Source of the DNA: Oryza sativa Japonica Group | Taxonomy: Eukaryota > Streptophyta > Magnoliopsida > Poales > Poaceae | Direction of reading: 5' to 3' | Assembly (NCBI RefSeq): GCF_034140825.1 | Contig: NC_089037.1 | Location: forward strand, 10,676,001 to 10,740,000 | Length of the DNA: 64,000 nucleotides | Shown here: positions 43,039 through 54,494 of the stretch, piece by piece | Layout of the letters: each line of letters begins with the position of its first letter | Numbering within the stretch: the stretch's first letter is position 1 | Translations under genes and position numbers: made by a program | Notes under the pieces: generated by a model | Databases searched by the model: none | What the model was told of the DNA's origin: nothing | The model's input: the letters and a program-made list of their open reading frames with translations, nothing else

Positions 43039-45920
43039 CTACTGACGAGGCCTCTTACCCCTGTCCCTCCTACCCTGCGCCCTAATGTGCCCGTGGGAGT
43101 ACGTGAGTCGGTCCGGGGGTACGGCACGGCCAACCCGTCCTGCCTGTACAGGTGTGACCTCTGGCTGCTCCTGAGTGTGCGCCTCTGGAGCTCCTCCAAG
43201 CTGAGAGGAGCCTAGTACGTCGTGGTGGTCTGCACCGTGCAAGTCGTCGTCGTAGAACTGGCTAGTAGGACCAGTCCTACCGGCGTGAGACGAAGAGGCC
43301 CCAGTACCGAAGATCCCGGCTGCAAATCCTGCTGGACAAGGACCATCAGTTTCGTACAGGTATTTAACAGTATTAATAAAAAGTAAAGTACCGTGTGGGC
43401 GAGGGATCGACGCTCCGTGAGAGGAAGAGCTGGCGAACGCGCCCGAAGAGGTGGCGAACGCCCCTGCGGAGCTCGTGGAAGCGCCGGTCGTGCCTGCGAA
43501 CGCGCTCGAAGGCAGACGAGGTCCTGCGATGAGGAAACGTGCAGTTAAAACATGGTGACATAATCGTGCAAAAGCTGAAACAAAAATGAACTAATATCTG
43601 GGCTGAACTGTACCGTGCGAAACCGGTGCTGTAGGTCGCACTGATCCGAAGCTAGGGGCGCTCGAAGGCAAACGAGGTCCTGCGAGGATGGATCATCAAG
43701 TTACGACGGGGTGATGTTTTCGTACAAAAACAGAAACAAAACTTAAGAAACCTCTGGGCTGAGCAGTACCGTGCGAAATAGGTGCCGTAGGTCGAGGTCC
43801 TGCTCCGACGGTAGGCGCGCGAGGCCGTGGTTGTACCGGACCAGCTGGAGGTACGACGTCCACGGCGCTGCGACAGGAGAAGACGCGCATGACCGCACGC
43901 ATCTTCTCCTGCATCCGGTCGAAGGTCACCCTCTGCTCAACGTCAGTCAAGTGCAAACCTCTGTTCAACCTCACTTGGACTGCGGTGATATCGGCACTGA
44001 TATCCCGTGCGGCATCAGCCTATGCAAGATGGAAATAACAAATTCAGTAGTTGTCCTATATTATGCAAGATAAATGAAATAAGTGTAAGAAGTAATACAA
44101 ATTGGATGTACCGCCACGAAGTAGTCTCGGTCACGGTGCGTGGGATACGCGTCCGTGACAGCGGCAACGTGCGGCTCTGGGGCGTCTGGAGTGAAGGTCA
44201 CACGCGCACGAGTGCGAGGAAGGTACCAACGAAGGTAGTCACGGTAGTTCTCCTCCGTGTGTGGGAAGAGCTCGTTGATCACCTCCTCTGTAGCTAACAC
44301 CCAGTCGTCAACGTACTGCTGTACACGTGGAGCCCAAAGTGCGCCTGCTAGCTGTCCCCGTCGAGTCAACCTGTGAAGAGAGGTAAATTATATGGCTCGA
44401 TGAAGTAATTATCATAAAAATTTAGAAATGAACAATCCGAACTCACGAGTGGTCGGCAGGGAGGACGGTCGGCTGCACGTTGCCCGGAAACACCTGCCTA
44501 AGTCCGAACTGTCTCATCACACGCTGCGGGCAGTGAGGCTCAACGAAAATGTCGAACACCATCGGCAGGACGGTGAGCCAGTAAGCCTGGTCGCGTGTGC
44601 ACAAGGACGAAAGTCCTAGCGGTGCTCTCGCAGCGACGGCCTCTTCTGTGTACGGCTCCCAGATGACGTCGCTCGGCTGGAGACGGTCAAACTTGAACAC
44701 GAAGTCCGGGTAACCACGTCTCACCTGGACGTGAGCGTAACGACGCTGCAATAAACATGATCGGAATTAGACATGTTATGTGAAGAAAAAAAAAGACGAC
44801 TGATAAACTTATAACGCAGCGAAGTTGCACTAACCCCACGTCGACACCAGTAAGTCCCCATCGTGGGACCGTCCTCTGGCCACTGCGCGCTGCGACCAAC
44901 CCCGTAGGGTGCGCTGTCCACCACTGGTCGACCTATGGCAAACCTCTCGGCTGCCCAAAGCTGAAGCAACATAGGGCAGCCAGCGATGATCGCTCCCGCG
45001 TCAGTCTTCGTGCACGCCTCACAGAGGGCACGGTACGTGGCTGCTAGCACGGCAGAACCCCAGCTCCACTGCGGCACGTCCTGTGGCTGAGCATCCGCGA
45101 TGGACCGTGCGTAGTGGACCAGCCGGAAGTCCACAGCGTGCCCGTGGGTGCTAGTGAACATCACCCACCCGAACAACCACAACAGGTACGCCTCAAGGGA
45201 GCGTCGGACCGAGTAATCATCAGCGTCAGGGTGCAGAAGGTCCGCCTACAATTAAGAATGAAATATTAGTACAAAACAATCATTCGGTCGCAAATAAGCA
45301 CGTATGATAATAACAACTTATTTACTTACAGTGAACTGGAGCAACCAAGCCTTGCTAGGCCCGACTGTAGAGTACGGAGGAAGGGTGGTGGTCGGTCCTA
45401 GGTGTGGAAGGCGCATCACCTGCTCGAAGCGCGCAGTGATATCCTCCTTCCACCCAAAAACACCGTCCACGGGACCAACTGCTGCTCCCGCCAGCGGTAG
45501 CCCGAGCAGGTACGACACGTCCTGCAGTGTCGGAGCCATCTCCCCACAGGGAAGGTGGAACGTGTGCGTCTCAGGTCTCCAGCGGTCTACAAGAGCGGCA
45601 AGGAGTGACCGATCTGCATCCCACCGCTTCGCTGGGTCACGGTCGTCCGCCGCCGCCTCAACAAGCCTACAAAGTGGTAGAAGGCCTGCCGCACGCAACC
45701 TGTATAGAGCAAACTTCAAACATAAGTACAACACAAAGCAAAGTTGAGTTGAAATGTGAACATACGCGTACCAAGGAACGTGACGGGGGTCGACACGCAA
45801 CCACTCGCGCGACGTGCGTGGACGGAAGGTGCCGAGCTGTGCACCCTCGACTGCTGACAGGAACGAGCGGTGGTTCCTGTCAATCCCACGGTTCAACAGC
45901 GCCGGTGTGTCGTACGCCAT
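43039..45920 (-). CDS. Plant mobile domain (PMD) protein encoded by the MULE
   Basis: Nine exons join without a stop into 742 codons: 45920-45772, 45699-45330, 45245-44835, 44745-44447, 44370-44112, 44019-43770, 43679-43614, 43523-43392 and 43331-43039. The N-terminal 550 residues are the plant mobile domain, family of Arabidopsis MAIN and MAIL1 (often annotated as aminotransferase-like or PP7 long-form homologue): LCRLVEAAADDRD, LVDRWRPETHTFHLPCGEM, TLQDVSYLLGLPL, GWKEDITARFEQ, and further down LLWLFGWVMF and WAAERFAIGRP. The C-terminal third is Ser/Ala/Pro/Arg-rich and contains repeated GPRLPSSA and HG units from duplicated exons, ending in a basic tail (GRRDRGKRPRQ). Host PMD proteins act in transcriptional silencing and meristem integrity. 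The role of transposon-borne copies is not established. The start at 45920 (MAYDTPALLNRG) is the first ATG in frame, but an acceptor-like sequence just above it leaves room for an earlier exon. Confidence 0.85.
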
Positions 45921-46224
45921 ACCTGCATCAAATAGGTTGATCAGAAACATATAAATAATTAGTTCAACATAAGTAATAAATGTTGAACTAAGCGAATTAC
46001 TAACACATATTAAACAAGAGTACAAACAAACAAAAGTGTTTAGTCCGAACACTCATCACGATAACATTATGATACAACACCGAATAATTCGCAATACTAC
46101 TAGTACAACAATAGTCGGAGGTACTCATTACAACAACATTGAATTGAAATTACACGATAGAAGTATTTAGTCCGAACACTCATTACATCACAACAGCATT
46201 TTATTTCCTAAATCGAAAGCATTG

Positions 46225-48936
46225 TTACACCATGGAATCGCCTGCTGCGCGACGACGCCTTGGCCTTGCGCGCCTGCTTGTTGTTCCTTCACCAGGTGGT
46301 CGCCTACCATCACTTGCCTGTCCAGATGGACTAGCATCTGCGCCGCTTGGAACTTCTGCATTCTTCGGGCATTTCTTGTAAGTATGGCCGCGCAGATCAC
46401 ACTTGCTGCAGCGTAAAGTCCTCCCACCTGCTTCTGACTCATCCATATCATTTCTGATGCGTCTAGTTTGGCGTCGACCCTTTTTCACCCTTAACTTAGA
46501 TGGATCTGGAATATAAAAAACTTGGGCACTCAGCGTTGTGTAAGATCCTGAGATCCCGAACCCATATATCTCCTCACTCCATGTATGAAAGATTGCTTCT
46601 TTCCTGAAATAATTTGAGACGTACACATTGGGAGATATGCCACAATCACCGGCAGCAGCAAGAACGTGTGAGCAAGGAAGGTGATGAAGCTTCGGCTTCA
46701 TACAACTGCAGGTACATCCACCATCCGCCTTCAAGACACATTCCTGCACGGCTTGCTTGCGATAGATACCACGCCTGCTCCTATCAACACATATTATTTC
46801 ATACCGATGCACTTGTGTGCCTTGAGCAACAACTCGATGTCTCCGTGCCTTTTTGATTTTATCTTCCATGTACTTTGTCACTACGTTGCCAAACACTATG
46901 TTGTCATCGGCCATGGACGGACCAATTTTCTTGTATCGATCCCTAAAGTACGCTTGCGTGCCGTGAAGGATGAATTCAACAATAGCAACCAATGGAAGTA
47001 CCCGAACTCCTCGCATTACCCAGTTGTACACCTCTGCCAAATTGGTTGTCATTATGCCATACCGAGATCCATCGGTGTCGAACAATAGAGACCACTTCTC
47101 CTTAGGCTCATTCTCAATCCACTGAGTGAAATTTCTGATGGACGACCCTGACCTCCTTCTCATTGTTGGTGGGTCATCATATAATGCACCAAGAGGTATG
47201 GGAGGCTCGTCACCTTCAACTAGTGGTCTGCGAGATTGCTCATCTGTTTGCTTCGTTGTCAACTCATCCAACTTGTCCCACAACTCATTAAATTTCTTCT
47301 CTTGGTTCTGTGCACAGAGCCTCTTAAAGAGCTCCATAAGATGCTTGTTCTTGAATTGCTTGTAGAAATTTGCACCCATGTGACGCATGCACCACCGACT
47401 CCGAACATCAGGCCACTTAGCTGGAAGTCCCTTCTCATCCCAACCGTTCTGCAAGTAGTCAATAGCCCGCAACATACCCGCATGACGATCATGTATAAGG
47501 CAAACGTTGGGCCTCATACGCACCACTGCAATGTGCACTCTCTCTAGGAACCAGTACCAGCTTTCAGTGTTCTCACTCTCTACAAATGCAAAAGCCATAG
47601 GTAGAACCTGGTTGTTCCCATCACACCCAATTGCTGTCAATATCTGACCTCGGTATTTACCTGTCATAAAAGTTCCATCTATGCATAGAACAGGTCGACA
47701 ATGCACAAAAGCATTGATGCAAGCACCCAATGAGAAAAAGGCTCTTTGCAGCACACTCTTTGTTCGATCATCAACCGATGTAAATGTATGTAGGTCATAG
47801 TACGTATTATTATTCCTCTGGGCAATGGTGGCTAACAAACGAGGCAAATTATCATAAGAAGCTTCAAATGTGCCATACCTCATCTCAATGATCTTTTGTT
47901 TGGCTCTCCAGGCCTTTGCATAGCTTATGGTGTACTTGAATTTGTTCTCGATGTGCCTAATAATTGATTTTGGTTCAAAGCCAATGTTACCAACAACACT
48001 GCTGTACATCTCACTTGCCACAAAAGCTGAAGTGATGTTTCGGTGATACTTCTCCACCCCTTGTAAGTAGCACTTGTGCTCGGACACAATGCTAACTTTT
48101 CAATAATCATTCCATTTACCCTTATATGCATGGACACGCCACGGACAATCTTCCTTCATGCACCTCACTTCATACACATAATTTGTTGACTTGACCACCC
48201 TAAACTCTCTCTGCAAGGAAACTGCCCAATGCTTCACCGCCTCCTTCATCTCATCCTTATGAGCATATCTTGCACCCTCAATTACCTCGTTCTCCTTATA
48301 CTCCCAGGGTACATGATCACCCTCTGATATAACAAGTCCAGAGAAGTCCTCATTTGCCCAATCAGTGGCCATTACATCACCTTCCTCATCGGATGATGCG
48401 TCGTCGTCCACTTCCTCATTATCCGAATCTTCCCTCTCCATTTCATCAACAATTATACCGACTCTCTCCCCCTCATCCGCCATGCCCATAGCCTGCTTCT
48501 CCCTTGGTTGATTTTCCTCATTTTGCATCGATGGTCCAACAACATCCCCTGCATTGATAGGACCCTCTACATCTTCGGTTTGCATTGAAACATTTATATC
48601 TTTCTCTTGTACCGACACAAATATAACGAGGGGCCATGACCGTTCAAAAGCCATTTCCACATACCGTCTCCAAGCATCAGTGCTGTCCATCGGCATTAGT
48701 TCCCAAAAATAACCTTCTGTTGCACGACTCACTACAACTGACACTGACATTGTGTAGACTTCTTGGTCTATTCTAAATCCTCTCAACAACCAACTATAAA
48801 TTGACTGAAATGTTCTCTCCGCAGGCCTATCGATGCCCTTAGATGTCATTACAAAATCTGACAGATCAACACCATCTGGACCAAATCTAATATTTCCTTC
48901 ACCGTGAACTATCTGAAATGTGACCTTACTTGACAT
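46225..48936 (-). pseudogene. MuDR-type transposase, one in-frame stop
   Basis: A single continuous frame of 904 codons from ATG (MSSKVTFQIV) to the stop at 46225, interrupted only at 48100-48102, where TGA replaces the Trp codon expected in the family pattern (WNDYWKVSIV). Parts in order: a variable N-terminus with an acidic region about residues 160-205, a MuDR N-terminal zinc-binding domain (CMKEDCPWRVHAYK), the MULE transposase domain with DDE-type blocks (VLCIDGTFMTGKYRG, CLIHDRHAG), a SWIM zinc finger (CTCSCMKPKLHHLPCSH) and a C-terminal CCHC knuckle (CSKCDLRGHTYKKC) followed by an Arg-rich end. Apart from the stop it looks complete, so it could represent a recently disabled copy. The segment after the stop (48087-46225) alone still contains the whole catalytic domain. 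Confidence 0.92.
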
Positions 48937-49379
48937 TGTGCCTGATGAAAACAATAACTGCGTTAACCTCGCATTTCTGTACTACGCCCTAAGTTACATT
49001 CTCTACAATATTGTTCTCTAAATTTCTAAAATTACGTTACATTCTCCAGATCAAACTAAACTACATCTTACAATTAACACTACTGTCTATGTCTCAATTC
49101 ATACTATTATATTCTATGCTTTGGATCTACACATATGTGCTGTGTGCTACAGATGTGCTAAAATATATGGAACTAAAACTAAAACGCAACATATATACTC
49201 AAACATAACATATTAGTACAAATGCAAAAGATGTATGGGAGCATACCTGTGATGAATTGAGCGAACCAGTAGGGCTTCGCCGCTCCCCTTCTGCTGCCCT
49301 CCCCTCTCTCTCTTTTGTTTTTTTTGGATTTTTAGTGAATATAATGAAATTTCACAGAGGAGGGACTGGGCTTTATAGG
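48937..49379. other. Leader and promoter region of the transposase gene
   Basis: AT-rich sequence between the transposase start and the right terminal repeat. The last part contains an acceptor-like pyrimidine stretch and short purine runs. No gene is supported. Confidence 0.4.
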
Positions 49380-49801
49380 GGGAGAGGCAAAAATCGCCCT
49401 CCCCCAGGGCGGCAAGGGGGCCGCCTGCAAAATTCCATGCCCCCTCGCCGCCCATTTGCAGGCGGCCCCCCCCACAGTACAAAATCGCCCTAACGGAGGG
49501 CGGCAAGGGGGCCGCCTGCAAAATTCCATGCCCCCCTCGCCGCCAATTTGCAAGCGGCCCCCCGCACAGTATAAAATCGCCCTAGCGGAGGGCGGCAAGG
49601 GGGCCGCCTGCAAATTTCGTTGACGGCCGTCGCCCGAGAGCGAACGGCCGTCTGCCACGTCATTTTCGCCGCCCTCTGAGAGGGCGATTTTTAAAAATCG
49701 CCCTCCCAGAGGGCGGTAGGCGACTCCTTCCGTCAATTTTCAAAATGGAAAATTATTTTTGTAAAACTTTTAATAAAAAAAATTATAAATAAAAAAAATT
49801 C
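49380..49801. repeat. Right terminal inverted repeat of the MULE
   Basis: Complement of the left repeat. It has the same roughly 92-bp GC-rich units in about three copies and the same palindrome GGCGATTTTTAAAAATCGCC at 49683-49702. It differs from the left repeat by scattered substitutions and small indels, so the two repeats are not identical. Confidence 0.9.
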
Positions 49802-49811
49802 ATGAAACAAC

Positions 49812-50650
49812 ACACAGGCGTAACTAACATCAGTGATATTTGGGCCGAAAGAGCCCATGTAAGGGTTAGAGGCCCGGTCCATCCAAACTTGCGGCCGCAT
49901 CGCGGCATCCACCAACGAGGCCGTCATCTCGGCCCGCGCGCGGGCATTGGGCCACGGTGGCATCTCGGGCATTCCGGCCCACGTATCGGTGTAACGGCGA
50001 AATCACTAGCCGCACACGCGAGCGGAGCCGGAGGAGGAGACGGAGCCGGCAGGATCCACCACTGCTCCAGCTCTCTCCACTCTCACTCCCCGATTCGCCG
50101 GCGAGCAGGCGGCGGCGGCGGAGCTCAAGGCTTCCTCTCCGCTCCGCAGGTAAACACCAGGCACCATCCCCTCGGCTGTGGCTCCCCCGTTCCTCTTGTC
50201 CCACTCTCTCTTGGCCCCGACCCTCGGGAGTCCGGCGCTACCGAATCCGTCTTCCCCCCGGAGCTGTCGAAGGAGCGCCGCGTGCGGCCGTGCTACTCCC
50301 ACCGACGCCGCGTCACCTCGAAGGCGAAGGGGCTCTTCTCCCCTCCCCTCCAATGGACTGAGGCGTATCCCGTCTAGGCCGATTTCTTCTGTTGAGACGG
50401 AAGCCCTAACATAGCTAGATTGCTTTTTCCAATGATTTGTCGCTTGCTACCAGCAATCAAATCCTTGTGTTATTTTTTGCTTGTCTGTGGCCACTCCAAT
50501 CCACACATATAGTCGCATATTTGATTTGATTTTATTACTCGAATGGCAGCTTGCTTTGCAAAATTTTCAGAAGCGCAACTGAACCCTCGCGCCTGATATC
50601 TAAATAGCTGCTCACGAATCCACCTCCCTTATTGTGTACCAGGTACCAAG
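49812..50650 (+). promoter_or_regulatory. Promoter, 5' leader and leader intron of APC11
   Basis: GC-rich leader sequence ends in CTCCGCAG followed by GTAAACACC at about 50151, a good donor. An acceptor GTGTACCAG stands just before GTACCAAGATG. The APC11 leader is therefore probably spliced, with an intron of roughly 0.5 kb. The MULE border lies only about 340 bp above the donor. Confidence 0.55.
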
Positions 50651-50905
50651 ATGAAGGTCAAGATTCTTCAGTGGCATTCGGTGGCTTCTTGGACATGGGA
50701 CGCCCAGGATGAAACCTGTGGTATATGCAGGATGGCATTCGACGGCTGCTGCCCTGATTGTAAGTTCCCCGGCGACGATTGCCCGCTCATCTGGGGCTCC
50801 TGCAACCACGCTTTCCATCTCCACTGCATACTCAAGTGGGTCAATTCTCAAACATCCACACCACTTTGCCCAATGTGCCGTAGGGAGTGGCAATTCAAGG
50901 GCTAA
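50651..50905 (+). CDS. APC11: Anaphase-promoting complex subunit 11 (RING-H2)
   Basis: 84 aa, the usual length of APC11 in plants and animals. It is the catalytic RING subunit of the anaphase-promoting complex/cyclosome, which together with the cullin-like APC2 recruits the E2 enzyme to ubiquitinate cyclins and securin in mitosis. Visible features: the N-terminal strand MKVKILQWHSVASWTWD, CGICRMAFDGCCPDCKFPGD with the extra zinc-binding cysteines typical of APC11, then CPLIWGSCNHAFHLHCILKW and CPMCRREWQF with the Cys/His ligands of the RING-H2 finger. All expected ligands are present. The coding part is a single exon; the leader is probably spliced upstream. The gene stands alone, 0.85 kb to the right of the MULE. 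Confidence 0.95.
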   Translation: MKVKILQWHSVASWTWDAQDETCGICRMAFDGCCPDCKFPGDDCPLIWGSCNHAFHLHCILKWVNSQTSTPLCPMCRREWQFKG

Positions 50906-51858
50906 TGGCATCTGAAATTATATCACTAGTATCTAGTTTGCATGTTTCCTTGTAGAGAACTGCAGGAAAACTTTTCTGGAACTTAGAAATGTTGTCTTCA
51001 AGTACTATGTACTAATATTTTCTGCAAATGCTGATGGTCACAATCTGCTAAGTGAAACTGTGAGCCAGTTTCATATCTGTAGTGTCCTTTTGGGAGTCTG
51101 ATCGAGCAAATGAATTGTTACATTTGAAAGGCTGAATAATCTGAGGTTATCACAAATTTTCTCTTACTGTTTATTTTCAGAAAGATTATATATTTGTATT
51201 TACCAACCAAAGATGATTAATTGTGTTCGTGTAGACTAGTACAAAAGCAATCATGTAACATCTAGCAGGTTGTGTATATTTTTTCCCTGTAATTCCTAAC
51301 TTCATCAAAGCATCTCTCCCTTTGAGGAGCAACTGATAGACCCTAACCTAAAAATGCAGTATGATTCAGAACGAGTTATACCAGTGTTTGTTTATATGGT
51401 GAGACCCATTGTACAGTCACTCACAGAAAGTTTTATCTTAATAAATTCATGACATGCTTACATAACTTAAATCACTAAGTGCTGATTAGGTATTGTTCTT
51501 TGTTTTGCACTCAGAGTTGCACGTGCATTTTGGATTTTATATATTGAAAGCTAAATTTTGATATAGGCTCGTGTTAGCTTAGAATTGCCATAACTCAAAT
51601 GTAAGGATCTGTTCCAAGTATCCCCTTCCACCTATAAAATTGCATCTTGTACATGTTAATATTAATACTGTACCGCTGTATATCAGTATATGACCAACAA
51701 AGAACTGCAGAACCTTTTATATTTATGACCTAGCAAGTGACAGGATGAATCAATTTGAATGAATGAAAAAAAAACATTAATGATGAATGTTACTTTGTTG
51801 TATTGTGGTAAATGATGTTATCCATTCCCTGCAAAATATTTGCTCTCTAGTTTACTTA
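50906..51858. other. 3' region of APC11 and intergenic DNA
   Basis: AT-rich sequence that should include the APC11 3' untranslated region. Nothing else is recognisable. The last nine bases are the left target copy of the next element. Confidence 0.4.
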
Positions 51859-52257
51859 GGAAAAAGTACGAATTACCCCCCCCCCCCACTATTGTGGTCG
51901 TCCAAATTACCCCCTGAACCACAAAACCAGACATTCTTCACCTCCAACTATGTAAACCGGACGAATTACCCCCCTCGACCTAATCTGCGGTGGTTTTGGT
52001 CTACGTGGCGTACACGTGGCAGTCCAGTCAACATTCTATTTATTAAAAAACATGGGACCCACCTGTCATATCCTCTTCCATTGTTCCTCTCTCTCTTCTC
52101 TCTCTCTCTCTCACTCTCACTCTCACTCTTCCCCTCTCTCTCTCTCTCTCTCTCTCTCTCACGCGCACGGCAGCAGGCGGCGGCGGCGGCGCACACGCAC
52201 CGGAAGCGGCGGCGAGGACAGCCGCAATAGTTCGAGGGGGTAATTCGTACTTTTTCC
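51859..52257. mobile_element. Small non-autonomous MULE with GGAAAAAGTACGAATTAC ends
   Basis: The left end GGAAAAAGTACGAATTACCC and the complement of GGGTAATTCGTACTTTTTCC are perfect inverted repeats of about 20 bp. The flanking 9-mers GTTTACTTA and TTTTACTTA differ at one base. The 399-bp element shares its outer 100 bp (TACCCCCTGAACCACAAAACCA) with the Pack-MULE at 38320-39688 and is a relative of it. Inside are a C-run and a CT-rich stretch (52085-52160). Confidence 0.85.
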
Positions 52258-54239
52258 TTTTACTTATCTAGAAAATGCAAACAATAAAATCTGAAAGCTG
52301 TGTAATTGGGGATTGAACACCTTTGCATAACTTCTTATAAACATCTCACTTTTCTCATATCTGCGTCTATTCAGGGCAGATTTATTTGCATGTTGCTGAA
52401 TGGTGACTATGTGGCTGGGTGCATTTCACTTTACTCATTGTCTACCAGTGATCAGAGCAGACCTTTTTTGCCTGTTGAGTAAATTGTGGCCTTTGTGGCA
52501 GGGCGTATACATTTATGTGTCTCATAATTTGTTGTCTTGTACTCTTGTAGAATATTGCAATTATACTCTTGTAGATTAAATTTGTGCAAGTAAGTAATCT
52601 ATTGTTGTTGGCGGCTCGGCTGGTACGCTTTCGAGAATTTAATCTCTTTCTTTCTTTTGCAAAATGAGTAGAATTTCAGCCTTCTTGGAGAGGTTTGTTC
52701 TCTTTGCCTGGTTACTAGATAGCCTAGAAGAGCATTTTTTAAATTTATTTAGTCAAAAGTGATTTTTAGTGATATTTCCAGAAACTGTGCTAAAAATTAC
52801 CATGTTTCTATATCCAGGTTCCAGCTCATTCTTTTCATTTTGATAAGCAAACTAGGTGTCCTTTTTTCATAAGCAGGAAGGGAAATCTTAGGATAAATTA
52901 GTACCCTTCCTGTTTTTAAAATTTATTATAAGATACGTTGAAGTATTCTTTTGAAATAAAATTGGAATTTAAAGCAATCTTCCAGGCCGTTAATTGGGGC
53001 CATACAGACTGGGTCTTCACTTTTCTAATGCCTTTCGGTCTGAATTATGTTTCGTATAGCTGCTCCTTTTCTTTTCAGGGCAGGAAGCTGCACCTCGTCC
53101 ATGTTGTGCTGTCCAGGGTCCAGGCTCCAGGCTCGCTTGCAACTGTGGGCAAATCTCGTGGTATTTCGTGGCCGCTACTCCACCATTTCATGCTAAGCAG
53201 CTAATGCCTGTCGGGCTAATGGCATCACGCATTTCATTAGCTACTGACAAAAAATGATATTCTCTCCTCCTGATGATGGTTGCCAGCAGTGAGCGTTACA
53301 GTTAAGCTTGTTCTCCAAAAATATCATATTGTTCTACTACTTGCAGATCTCCCATTCTACATGGCACCAAATTTCAGGTGAACTGCTCCTTTCCAATGGA
53401 GCCTTGGCACGAAAGCGACCTGGATTTTTCGAGGCTGCCACTACGTGACAACAATTGTGATAGGCAGTTTGGTGGTGGCCGCATGCAGCTGCTTGCCTTG
53501 ACTGAAAATTGATTTTCCAGCTTGTGACCACTGTTTCTGGCTGTCAGCTTGCTCCGGAGATACATACCATGTGACCCCATGGATCAGTGGCATGGAATTC
53601 CTTTGGTGTTTTCAGGTTGCTTGAATTTCTGGGAAGCTTCCTGTTAGGCTACAACGTTAACAGTGTTTGAGCCAGTTCGTTTTTAGTACTCCGTACATTT
53701 CAATCCGTGGTAAGACCTGAAAAAATTTCACGTGTGTAGCCATGCTCTGATTTAAGCCTGTTCGGTCGCTTTGTACAGCAGTACAGGCCAGGTCATCTGC
53801 ATTGGTTGCTGGGTGTCCGTATACGATTTTACCTGTGCCTGGTCACCTGGCCTTGCTGCCTTGCATATGATAAGCTGTATCCCAGTGAGGCTTGACTCGG
53901 AGTAAACTAGTGCCATTCTGAAACGGGCGCAGCCGCGGAAATTACGCTGTTATGGTGGTTGCAGACTTGCAGCTCATGGCAGAGCGCTACGCGGTTCACA
54001 TCTTAATCAATCGAGGAAGCCATGTTCCCCACTGACGAGCAGCAGCCAGCTACCGAGCATGGTGCGCTGTTACCCTTGGACATTGGATACTTTGGGGTAT
54101 CATTACGAAATTGTTACTGACGCAGCAACGTTGTAGGGCTAGCCGGGCAGCGGCATCTGTTTCCCGATTGCAGTAAATGCAAGTGACGAGATCGAGGCAA
54201 ACATGAGCCGGAACTCTTATCTTTTCGTCTATGCTTATA
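52258..54239. other. Intergenic DNA
   Basis: No convincing exon is seen on either strand. Composition is mixed, with T-rich patches. 53080-53190 is somewhat GC-rich but has no supported coding function. Confidence 0.4.
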
Positions 54240-54494
54240 CTCCCTCCGTACTTAGAGAGTCGTTTAGAACAATGTTTAAGTCAAATCTTAAGAATATAAA
54301 TCATGAATAACTCTTAAGTTGTTGAGTTTGAAAATATAAAAATTATATGTATAGATTTGTCTTGAAAAATACTCTCATAAAAGTATACATATATCACTTT
54401 TCAATAAATACTTTTATAGAAATAAGAAATCAAAGTTGTGTTTTGGAGACTGTGTCGCTGTCCTAAACGACTTCCTTTACGAGTATGGAGGGAG
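54240..54494. mobile_element. Stowaway MITE with TA target duplication
   Basis: CTCCCTCCGTAC at the left and its complement GTATGGAGGGAG at the right. TA dinucleotides flank both ends (54238-54239 and 54495-54496). Internally the arms pair over AGTCGTTTAGAACA and TGTCCTAAACGACT. 255 bp, no coding capacity. Confidence 0.9.

Larger units (their letters stand above)
41986..49801. mobile_element. 7.8-kb Mutator-like element (MULE) with transposase and PMD gene
   Basis: The outer ends (GAATTTTTTTTATTAAAAG on the left, with a 16-bp internal repetition near the right end) begin terminal inverted repeats of about 400 bp. A perfect 10-bp direct repeat ATGAAACAAC flanks the element (41976-41985 and 49802-49811), consistent with the 9-10 bp target duplications of Mutator elements. 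Inside, on the minus strand, lie a MuDR-type transposase (46225-48936) and a spliced gene with a plant mobile domain (43039-45920). Both read from the right end towards the left. The matching ends and the near-complete coding capacity argue for a fairly recent insertion. It lies between the DUF3511 gene and APC11. Confidence 0.93.
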
